Shown: positions 8,740 through 19,500 of the stretch, piece by piece
Numbering within the stretch: the stretch's first letter is position 1
Layout: each line of letters opens with the position of its first letter
From: Photobacterium profundum
GTDB lineage: Bacteria > Pseudomonadota > Gammaproteobacteria > Enterobacterales > Vibrionaceae
Assembly: GCF_003026285.1 (NCBI RefSeq)
Contig: NZ_PYOD01000002.1
Span: 310,001-374,000, forward strand
DNA length: 64,000 nucleotides
Reading direction: 5' to 3'
Program-made: the position numbers and the translations under genes
The notes under the pieces: generated by a model
Database searches by the model: none
The model's input: the letters and a program-made list of their open reading frames with translations, nothing else
Told to the model about the DNA's origin: nothing

Positions 8740-9666
8740 ATGTTAGATCTTGTACGAGTGTTTACCCAGGTAGTTGAATCCGGCAGTTTCTCTAAGGCGG
8801 GGCATGCTCTGCACATGGCACCCTCTTCTGTGGCCAGAAATATCGATAATCTTGAAAAACAGCTTCGAGTAACCCTATTTAAGCGCAGTACACGCCAATT
8901 ATTACTCACCGAAGAGGGTCAGTATTTCCTTGTTGGTGCCAGTAAGCTAATGGAAGATGCCGATCAACTCATTCGTTCTATGGATAAAACAAACGATGTA
9001 CCGAGTGGCACCTTGCGGATCTCTGTTTTTGAAAGCTTCGGAAACCTGTGTATCAACCCTATCTTGCCTGACTTTCTCAAACGCTACCCTAACGTTACCG
9101 TTGATATTGAACTAGACGATAGAATGGTCGATATGAATGCTGAGAATATCGACTTAGGTATCCGAATTGGCCGCCCTGCCGATAGCAGCCTAAATGCTAG
9201 AATGCTGATGCCGAACCATACAATTCTGTGTGCTTCTCCAAGCTACCTTGAGCGTTGCGGTACACCGACTACTCCAGAAGAAGTAAGCCAACACAACTGC
9301 TTGCTACTAAGCCGTGACAGAAAACGTAACTACTGGCATTTTTCCAATAAGAAACAACATAAGAAAGTTGCAGTTAAGGGGAATTTATATTCAAGAGGCG
9401 GGTCTCCATTAATGTCTGCAGCACTGGGTGGGACAGGCCTATTGCTACTTTCAAGCTGGATGGTATCTGACTCTATAAAAGATGGGAAACTACAAAAAGT
9501 ATTGCCAGATTGGACTGCTTCACCACATGAACATGCAGGTATTGAGATTTACGCCGTTTATCGTGGTGGCAAATACCCCAAACCACAGCTCAGGGCTTTT
9601 TTAGATTATCTCGTGGATCATATTGAAGTTGGTGAACTTTATGAAAAAGTCAGAGGGGAAATCTAA
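8740..9666 (+). CDS. LysR-family transcriptional regulator
   Basis: LysR-type regulator of 308 residues. The N-terminal helix-turn-helix includes FSKAGHALHMAPSSVARNIDNLEKQL followed by RSTRQLLLTEEG; the remainder is the effector-binding domain. The start ATG at 8740 follows AAGGTGAG. It is divergent from the AhpD-like gene, with a perfect inverted repeat in the shared region. Control of that gene and of itself is the simplest reading. No effector can be inferred. Confidence 0.88.
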   Translation: MLDLVRVFTQVVESGSFSKAGHALHMAPSSVARNIDNLEKQLRVTLFKRSTRQLLLTEEGQYFLVGASKLMEDADQLIRSMDKTNDVPSGTLRISVFESFGNLCINPILPDFLKRYPNVTVDIELDDRMVDMNAENIDLGIRIGRPADSSLNARMLMPNHTILCASPSYLERCGTPTTPEEVSQHNCLLLSRDRKRNYWHFSNKKQHKKVAVKGNLYSRGGSPLMSAALGGTGLLLLSSWMVSDSIKDGKLQKVLPDWTASPHEHAGIEIYAVYRGGKYPKPQLRAFLDYLVDHIEVGELYEKVRGEI

Positions 9667-9844
9667 GTAACGCCTGTTTAGGTAAAATATTTTACCTAAT
9701 GTTAACTGGTCATGTAAGTCGATAAATGTTCAGGATTACACGACCCTAAGTCATATCTGTAACAAAGAACTGTTAACTCTGTGATAAAAGGTCTTTATAC
9801 AAAAAGAAAATAATTAACTGAAGTCCCCAATAACCTATGCATAA

Positions 9845-9870
9845 AATCCTGCACTCAGGCAGGATTTTTT
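9845..9870. terminator. Terminator between LysR gene and the 9874 gene
   Basis: AATCCTGC and GCAGGATT form a perfect 8-bp stem with a 6-base loop, followed by TTTTTT on the plus strand and with four A residues on the other side. It most clearly ends plus-strand transcription from the LysR gene, although 180 bases downstream, and may also serve the minus-strand gene ending at 9874. Confidence 0.8.
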
Positions 9871-9873
9871 GTA

Positions 9874-10212
9874 TTAGCCTTTATCACAGCAATGTGTTTC
9901 AAGATCAAGGCCCTTCCAACAATCGACATACAACGGCTCTCTAGTTTTAGGGTCACATTCAATTAAACAACTCCATTTACCAGTAGGGAAACACATAACA
10001 TCAGTTTTACCATCAGCTTCAAAATATAAAGAACCATCTTTATACAGCACTGCAGCGTCAGCTCTTATCCAAGCATTGTAATCGCAAGCCATTTTAGTCT
10101 TCACGCACCATAGGCGTTTATCATTATTTTTTTTAACATTTCTTCGAGCCTTCTTTATCATTTTTCGTTTATTTTTATCTGCTTTCTTTTTCTTATTATT
10201 CCAAGTATTCAT
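9874..10212 (-). CDS. Small lysine-rich, cysteine-containing protein of unknown function
   Basis: A 112-residue protein with a very basic first third (runs such as NNKKKKADKNKRK) and a C-terminal two thirds with six cysteines, including a final CCDKG. The layout suggests a nucleic-acid-interacting tail on a small compact, perhaps metal-binding domain, but I recognise no family. No signal peptide is present. A run of seven G residues (minus strand) lies just upstream of the start. It opens the accessory region that leads into the defence island. Confidence 0.5.
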   Translation of the reverse strand: MNTWNNKKKKADKNKRKMIKKARRNVKKNNDKRLWCVKTKMACDYNAWIRADAAVLYKDGSLYFEADGKTDVMCFPTGKWSCLIECDPKTREPLYVDCWKGLDLETHCCDKG

Positions 10213-10555
10213 AACTTTCTGAAATCGCCCCCCCTGTCTTTTTCAACAAGATCTTCTCTTCGGTTTCGGTATAATTAATATATAGGCATCCTTATGACGA
10301 ACGTCCGTAGCTTGCTGAAGCTACATAAAAAACTATCTAGTGTTGATACAGTTTTAGTATTTATTTCATGGCCATGGCTTTTATTTAGTTAACTGCTCGC
10401 TGAAAATAAAGCACATTTATATTTTACGAAGATTATCATGATGGCAATTACTACCGATAATTACACTAAATAACACCTTCCTTCTTGACTTCATTTCCGT
10501 AGAACCATTAACAGATATTTAATCAATTAAAGAGCTGGATTTGTCATTCATAAGC
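10213..10555. other. Gene-free AT-rich gap
   Basis: About 340 bases between two minus-strand small genes. I see no open frame with a ribosome binding site, no repeat and no tRNA. A plus-strand open frame that begins at 10541 is the antisense shadow of the two small genes that follow. Confidence 0.5.
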
Positions 10556-10714
10556 TTAAGATCGCGGTTTATCCTCAGGTTGATATTGCAAGGGTTCATC
10601 AATATTCATTTTAAGTTCTTGTGCTTTTTTCTGATGTTTATTCTTCACTTTAATCAAATGAATACGATGTTTTTCTATAACCAGAGATCTTACTTTTTTC
10701 TTATCATTACTCAT
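10556..10714 (-). CDS. 52-residue basic microprotein
   Basis: Second gene of an overlapping pair: its ATG shares bases with the TGA of the upstream 38-residue gene (ATGA), implying coupled translation. The product is highly charged (MSNDKKKVRS, then a lysine and histidine rich helix KVKNKHQKKAQELK) and ends in an acidic and proline-containing tail. No family is recognised. It may bind nucleic acid or be a small regulatory or toxin/antitoxin-like partner, but this is speculation from composition and gene pairing. Confidence 0.45.
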   Translation of the reverse strand: MSNDKKKVRSLVIEKHRIHLIKVKNKHQKKAQELKMNIDEPLQYQPEDKPRS

Positions 10715-10827
10715 AATTTTAATACTTTTCCGCAATCTTTACAGTGGTAAATTGCTTTATTAAATAAGCGCTGCCATAAATTTCGTTTAACTCTTTTTAT
10801 ATTTATATGCTTGCACTGAGAAGTCAT
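10711..10827 (-). CDS. 38-residue zinc-ribbon-like microprotein
   Basis: Small gene starting at an ATG at 10827 preceded by AGGT. The peptide carries CKH near its N-terminus and CKDCGK near its C-terminus, which together could form a four-ligand C-x-H / C-x2-C zinc site. The region between is basic. It overlaps the start of the 52-residue gene by four bases. The coupled arrangement and the metal-type cysteine pattern make it more credible than a chance frame, but there is no known homologue to cite. Confidence 0.45.
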   Translation of the reverse strand: MTSQCKHINIKRVKRNLWQRLFNKAIYHCKDCGKVLKL

Positions 10828-10968
10828 ATCACAACCTATAGATGTCGAAAAACAATTGATAAAAATCAATTTAAAATAAAAGACAAAGAAGTAACCCCTT
10901 AAGTTATTTGATCTTTATGAAAATATTACTCAAGGGATAACGATTAATCGAATTGAAAAATTATTAAC

Positions 10969-12099
10969 TTATTTTTTAGTATAAGCAGTATCAATAACCT
11001 CTAAGTCATCTGAAACCCAGTAGGTATTACCGCCACTGAAGCGTTTAGAATGAATTTTAACTTTCTCAAACACATCAGCAGGTAAGGCTTTTTTTAGCTT
11101 TCCGTTTACTTGCGTGCGAATTGGTTGAATAAATTCCTTTTCCATGGGTTTGAGTAATGCAATATCTTGCTCTTTCCAGGAGATTTCATCCTCTAATCCA
11201 AATGTTTTATATACTCGAACATCCCCCTTCATCAAAGCATATACAGAAAGATAAGCTTTACTCGGCTCAATACTTTCAACAAATGTTCGATCAACAATAA
11301 TTGTTTTATCTGATTCTCGCGTTATAAACTGATACAGCGCTAACTCTTTCGCTGTTAATTTTATATCAATACCTAAAACAGATATTGTCGACGCTTTATT
11401 CGATATTTTAGCTGAAGCTAATTGTTCAGCAGAATTCATCATCGCGACAGTTTTACTGAATGAGGCATCTTCAATCTGACTGATCAAATCATGTTCAAAT
11501 TTTTTCCTCATTCTTACAAAAGGAATTTCAGCTAAAGTCACAATCGCATCTTTGGTATTAACAAGAGATCCTGGCTTTTTTCCCGTAATCCAGTTATCAC
11601 GCAATGTTGGGAAGTAGAAATCAGAAACAAATTCAAATTCATCATTTACAAAAACATGGCTCAATGAATCTTGCTCACGCCCCAATAGTGACATGGCATA
11701 GCCCATATAAAAAGCCATTGTCTTACGACCACCAGCTATAGAAGCATAAATAGCAGTATTCGTATCCGCTGTTAGTTCAGCCACTTTACGCGTAATAAAA
11801 TCAGCCATGTGTGCTTGATCAGCCTCACCTTTTGCATCAGATAAAGGCTGTCCATGATCATCTTCAATCACCCAAATATGACCTTCATTAAACACTACTT
11901 CAGGCATCCCATATTCATCAAATAACGCCTGTAGATGGCCATTTTTATACAAACCATCGATAAGCATCGCTTTTGAGCTTTCTGTTGTAATCACATACAT
12001 TTCATCAGGAAAAGCTTTGCCTTGTGTATATAAGCCATAAAGCGTCTCTGTTAATACCTGAGGACTTGCACCTGTTGTACAAAGAAGAATATTTTTCAT
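10969..12099 (-). CDS. CARF-domain protein of the CRISPR-associated NE0113 (TIGR02584) type
   Basis: A 376-residue protein resembling the NE0113 family, which has a CARF sensor fold and is linked to cyclic oligoadenylate binding or cleavage in type III CRISPR systems. The N-terminus KNILLCTTGASPQVLTETLYGL and the later ASIAGGRKTMAFYMGYAMSLLG are the signature CARF strands and loop. The region after about residue 230, from LTAKELALYQFI, looks like a winged-helix or other all-alpha effector domain. I prefer the ATG at 12099 over the one at 12111, but neither has a good ribosome binding site. No cas gene or CRISPR array occurs in the window, so its signal source is unknown. Confidence 0.78.
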   Translation of the reverse strand: MKNILLCTTGASPQVLTETLYGLYTQGKAFPDEMYVITTESSKAMLIDGLYKNGHLQALFDEYGMPEVVFNEGHIWVIEDDHGQPLSDAKGEADQAHMADFITRKVAELTADTNTAIYASIAGGRKTMAFYMGYAMSLLGREQDSLSHVFVNDEFEFVSDFYFPTLRDNWITGKKPGSLVNTKDAIVTLAEIPFVRMRKKFEHDLISQIEDASFSKTVAMMNSAEQLASAKISNKASTISVLGIDIKLTAKELALYQFITRESDKTIIVDRTFVESIEPSKAYLSVYALMKGDVRVYKTFGLEDEISWKEQDIALLKPMEKEFIQPIRTQVNGKLKKALPADVFEKVKIHSKRFSGGNTYWVSDDLEVIDTAYTKK

Positions 12100-12194
12100 T
12101 AGATTGACCATAGCTGTAGAAGCGGCGCCATGTTTTTCACCGCGAATAAGAGAATGACAAATGTTATAAGCAGCCTATATCATGTTGGAAAATA

Positions 12195-12809
12195 TCACCA
12201 ACCGCATGTTTCGCGTAGAGGCTTCACCGCATTATCAATACCAGAAATATCGAAGATAGCCGTAACAGGCGATTCATTATAAGGGGTAACCTGGGCAACA
12301 AACTTTGATTGTCCTAACATCTGCTTAATTAAGACTATTGGATTACGCTTAAACGATGCCTTACTGTCAGTAGAAAGAGACCAATTCTCTGTTGAGGCTT
12401 TTTCAGAACCAATACGCGTTAAGACTTTCGCTTCACTGCCGAGGTATTCTCCCCAAGTGATATACATATCGGTTGTATTCTGACTACAACGTAATACAAG
12501 ACCGACATTACGTCCCCATTTACTTTTTCCTGATTTTGACTCCAGTACCATGGTTACTGTTTGGCTATCATCAACAGGGTTAATCTTTTTATCGACATAC
12601 CAATCACCCATTGCAGTTTTATCCAATTTCAGTGATTGTGGACCATCTAGTTTGTTCTTTTTAGCCAGCGAATCAAAACACTCTAAACGTGATAAGTCGC
12701 CATCAATTGATGCACAAGAAGCAAACGCTTTTGTATCTACATCAGCTTTTACAACGCCTGTAGCCAATAATAGTGCCATGCAAATAATATTCATTTTAGT
12801 TTTTTTCAT
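12195..12809 (-). CDS. VasI/TagO-like exported protein
   Basis: A 204-residue protein from the ATG at 12809 (AGAG upstream) with a signal peptide ending near VVKA. The mature part carries CASIDGDLSRLECFDSLAKK, then a domain beginning GDWYVDKKINPVDDSQTVTMVL and a later LVLRCSQNTTDMYITWGEYL. This pattern resembles the TagO/VasI proteins associated with type VI secretion. The four cysteines could form two disulfides. No type VI genes are in the window, so it is an orphan relative. Its start overlaps the end of an HsdS stump by 14 bases. Confidence 0.65.
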   Translation of the reverse strand: MKKTKMNIICMALLLATGVVKADVDTKAFASCASIDGDLSRLECFDSLAKKNKLDGPQSLKLDKTAMGDWYVDKKINPVDDSQTVTMVLESKSGKSKWGRNVGLVLRCSQNTTDMYITWGEYLGSEAKVLTRIGSEKASTENWSLSTDSKASFKRNPIVLIKQMLGQSKFVAQVTPYNESPVTAIFDISGIDNAVKPLRETCGW

Positions 12810-12996
12810 TATGTTCATCTCTATCATTTTTCAATAAACCATTAAAATACAAAGCGCACTTTTCATTTAACGCTTCAGAAAATTTCTCTTTTTCTTCGGT
12901 GCTTGGGGCGTTATCAACCATTCGTTGAAGATCATCAAGTTCTTCTGCTATTCGTTTTTGTTCAGCTAAGGGAGGAATATTTATATTCAACTTCAT
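12796..12996 (-). pseudogene. C-terminal stump of a type I specificity subunit (HsdS)
   Basis: An open frame of 66 codons beginning INIPPLAEQKRIAEELDDLQRMV. This PPLAEQ-x-RI-x-E-L-D motif starts the long conserved helix after a target-recognition domain in HsdS proteins and is also present in the intact HsdS at 27672. Nothing of the recognition domains remains; directly upstream the same frame has a stop (MRLNEM then TAG then SKMKL). The helix continues for about 45 residues and ends without the usual tail. I read it as the decayed end of a former type I restriction system, though translation as a small helix peptide cannot be excluded. Confidence 0.65.
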
Positions 12997-13041
12997 CTTT
13001 GACTACATCTCATTAAGACGCATCCATGCGGCGTTTAATTA

Positions 13042-13413
13042 CTAGGCTTTATTAAGGTATTGCTCACAACCTGGTTTATTAGCATCAATAACTAAGTTTC
13101 CTTCTACGCTGAAACCAATCGCACCCAGAAGAAAAAGAAATGCATGATTATTTTGTGTAACAACCACATCTGTTAGGCCAACGGCACAATGATTATTTTC
13201 AATCGCTTTATCCGTTGCTTCTTTTACTTGGGGAATTCCGAATGGAAAAAGGACTACAGGCACCATATCTTCTCCTTCCACACGCTCACCTGTCACAAAA
13301 CCATCAGAGTTTAGATTCATGTTTTTAGTGGAGGCTACAGTCAGATCAGCTACACGTTGAGAACAACCAGACAAGGCTAATATAGCTAGTAAAGCGACAG
13401 TGACATTTTTCAT
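13042..13413 (-). CDS. Lipoprotein of unknown function
   Basis: A 123-residue protein with a lipoprotein signal peptide: MKNVTVALLAILALSGC, with the LSGC lipobox and the lipid-modified cysteine at residue 17. The residue after it is serine, which favours outer-membrane sorting. The mature part contains a glycine and hydrophobic stretch (FLFLLGAIGFSVEGNLVID) typical of small periplasmic beta domains in a widespread lipoprotein group. No specific role can be named. It has its own upstream region that includes a perfect palindrome. Confidence 0.7.
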   Translation of the reverse strand: MKNVTVALLAILALSGCSQRVADLTVASTKNMNLNSDGFVTGERVEGEDMVPVVLFPFGIPQVKEATDKAIENNHCAVGLTDVVVTQNNHAFLFLLGAIGFSVEGNLVIDANKPGCEQYLNKA

Positions 13414-13506
13414 TTATTACCCATTTAATTAATTTAAGTGATGCTTAACAACACCACTTGCAATCGATATGGGTAATAGTAATACTCATTATGAGTAGAC
13501 ATGTAA

Positions 13507-13520
13507 TCGTAAGCTTACGA
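13507..13520. repeat. Perfect 14-bp palindrome TCGTAAGCTTACGA
   Basis: Perfect two-fold symmetric site between the lipoprotein gene and the terminator of druE. Its extended core AATCGTAAGCTTACGA recurs, with one change, at the centre of the large palindrome at 43526-43571 beyond the opposite end of the defence island. It could be a regulator site or an old recombination edge. Confidence 0.55.
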
Positions 13521-13552
13521 AATAAATTTAAGACGGGATAGGTATGTTCGTG

Positions 13553-13580
13553 AAAAAAGGCAGCCGAAGCTGCCTTTCTT
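13553..13580 (-). terminator. Terminator of the druH-druE end of the island
   Basis: AAAGGCAGC and GCTGCCTTT make a perfect 9-bp stem with a CGAA tetraloop, flanked by an A run on the left (T run on the minus strand) and TTTCTTTT on the right. It follows the druE stop by only a few bases. Confidence 0.85.
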
Positions 13581-13583
13581 TTA

Positions 13584-16500
13584 TTAATCGTCTATTGAGA
13601 AGAACACTGCGGTAGGCCACTGCCCGCCCCTAAGCTGCCATTTACCTTGAATAATATGTTCTGCCTGTTGTTGAATGCTCAAGTTTGAAGGGAAGCGATT
13701 TTCTGAATCGTATTTATCTACCCACCAGTAACCAAAGCCTTGATCAAGCCAAATAGTTACAATCGCACCGTCATCAAAGGTCAGGTTCATTGTTCTGGCG
13801 TGTGGCAAACTAAATTTAGGTGCAGTTTCAAAAGTAATATCAAGTTGAGTTTTATTAATACAGCTCTCAACCAATTGTTCCCTATCTTCCTCGCAGTACC
13901 AGTTATCTTGCACGGTTTCTGGAGCATATAGCGAGGTATGCAAGCGACCAGTGATGATCTTCGCTTTACAGCCATTGTAATGACCTAGTAATGCCCCAAC
14001 AGTGCTTAAGCACAAACTAAATGGTAATGGTGCTGCCAAATAACGGTCACAATACTCTACCTCAACAATTTTATTGGTCTGCATCTTACTCAGTAACAGA
14101 TCAGATGCTTGGAGTACCTTGGTCCAAAACAAAGCACCAAATGCTTTTACTGTTCCATTCAATTCATTATGAACCTGCACTGTACCGATTTTTTCATGAT
14201 GTTTAGTAACGTTTAGCTCTATCGCTTTTAGTTCTGGTACGGCGCTACATCCCGTAATCAACTGTGAGTCATACTCATTAAGGAAACCCCAGCAATGAGC
14301 AAGCTCGCCACTATAAATCTCGGCGCATAACGTCATATCACTTTTTAGCGGTGTAGTACGCTGAAGTAGTTCAATATTCGGATGGTTTGACAACCATGAG
14401 AGGCTGATCTGCTCAGAAGTAGATAATTCGCTATCACGACTTATTAGAACGACTTTCACCCTTCCCTCTCTAGCCCAACTATAAAGAACATCAATTAATG
14501 GCCACTCACCCAAATCACCAAGTGCCTCGCTATCTAGGTAAATACATAGTTCAGGTGATTTTAAGCGTGCCAGCGACTGCTCTAATGCTGTCACTAATGG
14601 ACGCAACTCTCTTCGGTTAGCGTGATCAAATAGCATGAATTCACTTGGTAGTGACAGCCGGGCAAAGAAGTCATTATCTAAAAACTCAATGACTTTCCAG
14701 CGATTCAATAAATCCAGAGCATGTTGAGTCGAGTAATCAACCAGACAACGGTGACATGCCTTGTCGCAATTACACTCAATGGCCTTTTTCTTCGCTCGTT
14801 GCAGCAACTCAACAATAAATTCAGGGGCTTTAATCGCAAAACCAGCGCCACCAGCTGAAGAATCGTAAAGTACAATGGCTTGCGCTTCATGGTCTTTATA
14901 ATTTACAGGCTTGGTTGTGCAACCGATCTCATCACTATTGATACCTAACTTTTCAGCCAGTTCATTACGTAGTAATACAGATATAGATCGCGCAACAGTA
15001 CGGTTATTCAGTACAGTACCATCTCCATTAAAAAGCAATAATTCAAATACATCGGTACGAGTACTGTGCCCTAACTTTATTGGTCCCTTAATCGCAAAAT
15101 CTCGTTCATTCCCGCCGCAGAAATGCTCGCTCTCCCGTTCGATCTCACCTTTTCCGCCACGTAAGCGTGTATGGTTATCAAGGACTTGATGTGGCGTTAC
15201 ACCGTCGGCATCAGGCATTGGCTCCATACGCCCACACTCTAAACACAGTGCGTAACCACTGTTTGAAAGCCCTGCACTATGATAATAGACATGACCATCG
15301 TGGCTCGATCTGAACAATGCACTCGGGTTAACACTTATTTCTTCCCAATTTGCTTGTTCAACTGTTACCCAAGGATCTTGAAATGGCACATGGACTAAAC
15401 GAGAAATATCATTGTGGGGTTTATTGCGAATATCAACCGCAAAACTACCCGGCTCGATAAATCGATGGTAGCTATCAGATTTTAATGACGCATCACAGCA
15501 ACGACACTCTGAAGGCATATTTCTATCAGTGCCACTGGCACCGCAATGCTGACAGCGCCAAGCCCACATTAACGATTGGATTTCATTAACCTGATCGGCA
15601 GATGCAGGGCTGTGCCAATTAAGGATCACACCGCCGGATTGGTATACTCGGCCATCGAGTACAACCTCACTGCCCGGTGCATAATCTCTTATCGCAACAG
15701 ACAAATCCCGAGACGGGTAATCTCGTGCGCTATACAAATTATCAATACGATGTTCTAGTTTCTCATTTTTTGCAGACTTCGCTTCTTTAGCGGCTTTGAT
15801 TAACCCTTTTCGACGATTGATGGTTTCTGCATTATCATTATTGAGTGAAACCACATCGGTAGGGAAACCATAACCAGGCAAGAACCCTTTTCTAGCAAGC
15901 TCAGATAACAGGTATTCACCTTCTAAACGTTGAATTTGGGTTTCAACTGCAGCTTGGGCTGTAGAAAGTCTATTACTATCAGCCTTAACTGCCTCACTCT
16001 GCTCACACAACAACTGATGCTCTTTTAGCCAACTTTGCAAGATTACATTCATTTGCTTAGCGGCATCTTGAACCAAGTGCGCTTTTGTACTGGCTTGTAA
16101 AACAGTACGTCTGAGCAATGTTTCTAAGCCATCACTCATAATCGTTAGCGCTTCAGTACAGCACCAATTGGTAAACAGCTCGGCTTGTGAAGCACAGTTT
16201 TCATGAGCTGAAATAAAGAAATTACCACAGCTCAAACGCAGAGAGTTTTCGCTGATATTTTTCTGACGTAAGAAAACTGATAGCAGCAGAGCATTAATAT
16301 GGCGCTTTACTATATATTCACTTGATAGTGAAACATTTGGAACATGAATCGGCGTATCAAAAGCCCAACGTGTCTGACCAAAAATATGTTCACCATGTGG
16401 CGTGCTCTTGCATAGCGTTAATGCCACTGATTTTGTTTCACCACGACGACCAGCACGACCGGCACGCTGAAGATAGTTCGCTGGGTTTGGTGGCGCGTTA

Positions 16501-19500
16501 TTCATCGCCACAACTGAAATACCACCGATATCGACGCCCATCTCCATGGTCGTCGAACAACTCAAGACATTAATTGCCCCCTTCTTGAACTTATCTTCGT
16601 AATCGCGAAGTAAGCTTGCAGGTAATTGAGCTGAATGCTCAGCAACTCTAAAATACGGCGTACGCTCAACAATACGATCAGAAATGTCAGACCACGCATT
16701 TTCTTTACGCAGGTTGGCGATCTCGGGTTGTTCTTGCCAGTCTCTCGCTTCATTCAAGGTGACAACTGAACCGTCTTCAATACGTCGCCCATAGGGATAA
16801 GGATAAGCAGGGGCTTCCAATAAACGGCAACGCTGCTCATCACGCTGCCCTTTCACATTCAGATAAGGCGTTATCTGCTCTAGTGGGGTATCAATGATTT
16901 TCTGGGTATGTGGACACTGCCATTTTTTATCAATCAAACTAAAGCTAGCCTGATGTTCTAACTCAAGACGATAACCATCACCACTGGCCGATAACACATA
17001 GCGTTGAAGCACTTTCCACGCATCTTGCAAGATGATATTTATCTGTGTTTTATCTTCTTTTTCTGCAATATCAAGATTAAAAGCCGCAACAAGTAGCCTG
17101 ACCAAACGTGGCTGAACGGCGCCTTTTCTCACTTGCGGCCAACTTTGAATATTCCTGAACTGACTTTCACTATCAGGTGCAATGATCAGACCCGCACTGA
17201 ACTTAGCGCCAATCCAACGCTGCTGTTCTTCAGTCAAAGAAATTGCTTTATTAGCACGAACATGGAAATTTAGGCATAAGGTTAAAAAGTTAACCCATGC
17301 AGCCTGCCCTGCTGCAGTATCATCAAACAGTGATACCCACTCTGCTGGTGCAGTATTGCCTTTATCCTTAATCGCAGGGTATTCCATTCGGATCAACCCT
17401 AGCGTTTCCAATGTGTTCTGCCGTTTCGGACGGCTGTTAAACTCGCGTAATAACAACAAACGTGACAATAGAATTGGGTCTTTCACCATATTCATGGTGT
17501 CATCAAACCGTTGATAAGAGTCTTTGATCCAATACTGGAGTTCTTTTTCTTTTGCTAGCTCATGCTCAACATCAGACCATGGGATCGTAACGTCGCCAGC
17601 GCCACCACATAAAGAAGTAATCTTCTCCTCTATGATTTCAACCATGTCATCATCGCCGTCTTCGATAAACATGGCTAAGCGAGATTTATACTTTTTAAGG
17701 TCTTTTTCCTGCTCAGGTGTAAGCGTACCGCTTTTAAGGGTTCTATCCGCCACTAGATGAAACAGCGCAGCACGGAGAAATTGACGTTCGGCATCTTGCT
17801 GAGACTTAGCTGCAAATCGTGCCGTTCCTTGCCGACTATCGGTAAACGTGATCATTCGACGCCCATGCCAAGGGCCTTTTAGCTGTTCTTTTTTACCGTC
17901 TTGGCAAAATTCTAACAACGTAGGAATAACCGTCGACAGCATAAACGGCGCGCCATTGCGGAAGTGACGATAGAAATCATAATTCTGAATTTTAGTATGC
18001 TGACAACAAGGGCAACGAAGAGCAACGCCACTCCCATCTGATTTACTGTAACCTTCAACACGATGAACGTTAAATGCCCCCTTATAGGAACTTGGTTTTA
18101 ATACGCCATCGTTGTTTAACCAATATTCACCAGTTTCGTCATGAGATTGCTCTGACATAATACAAATACGGGAATGACTCTCTGAATCATCCGGTTCGGA
18201 ATCATCAAAAGACTCTGCATCGTCGATTTCGATATCTAACGTAAAATCATCGATACTTGAATCTGGCTTAGTTAGGCTAAGAACACTATTTCCTGATTCT
18301 TTCTCTACACTTTCATCCGCTAACAGCAAGCTCGTACCGCAGCCATTACAGCTGGTCATTTCAAAGACTGGCGATCCACAACCACATTGCTCACGGCGAG
18401 ACATGTAAACCATGCCAAAGCGCCAATCAATCGTGTCTAACGCTGTGCCCGACTTTGCTTTACAGCTTGAATTCGAACAGGCCCATAAGCCGCTCGACAC
18501 GCGATGGAACAAATGCAAACGAAATGGAATGAACGCTTGGCCCTCGGCTCCAACCGTCGACGCACAAACATCCAACCATTGCAGCGCCAACTTTTCAGCC
18601 ATCGGCACTTCCGTGGCCGAGAGCAACTTACAGATTTGAGCCAGCGACAACCGATTATCATCAGAGCTTAACTGTTGGCGTAATACACGAAGCGGCATAA
18701 TCGATTCAAGTACGCGATAACGAACCTCGGCATCCTCGATAGCCCTTACTTGCTTAATATCCATTGCGTGTGGCGTTGAAAACTCCGCAAGTTGTGTAAT
18801 TTCTCGGTGACCTTTGACCAAATAAACCTGAGTAATATCGACACCCGCGACATCAGCAAGGAAGGCTTTCAAGTCATCATCTGAATCTTTACCACCAATG
18901 GTCGCCGAGGTTGCGACAAATCGCACTTGATCAGGCGTAACATCAAATCCATGCATCACTCGACGTAATAACAACGATAGTTCCGCCGCTTGCGAACCAA
19001 TATAAGTATGGGCTTCATCCAGCACAATCCAGCGAAGCTTACCCTTTGATTTAGCCAGAATAGGCTCATCTTTTTGGCGGACTAGCATGTACTCCAGCAT
19101 AGTGGCATTGGTCACCAATATTTGGGCAGGATCATCGCGCAATGCTTTTCTTGATAATTGTTGGTTTGGCTGCGAACGTTGTTTTGCAACGGGCATATTT
19201 TCTTTCGTTTCACCGTTATAAAGGCAAAATTTCACATCAGAACCCAGTTCATGCGTCCAGGCTGCTAGTCGATCACGTTGGCTGTTTATCAAGGCATTCA
19301 ATGGATAAAGAAAGAGTGCTTCTACCCCCTCAGCTTTACTTTTCCGTTTCGCAATATCATTGAAAATAGGAACAAGGAAACATTCTGTTTTACCAGAGCC
19401 CGTACCACTACTCACAATCACCGAACGCGGTTCATTCTGTGACAAATGCTGCCATGCCTCATACTGGTGGGCATAAGGGAACCAGTGAGATTCAAACTGG

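Noticed and set aside
10541..10750. Plus-strand frame of 69 codons, very rich in F and L
   Set aside because: It is the antisense of the basic and zinc-ribbon-like microprotein genes, which have a better ribosome site and an overlapping junction.
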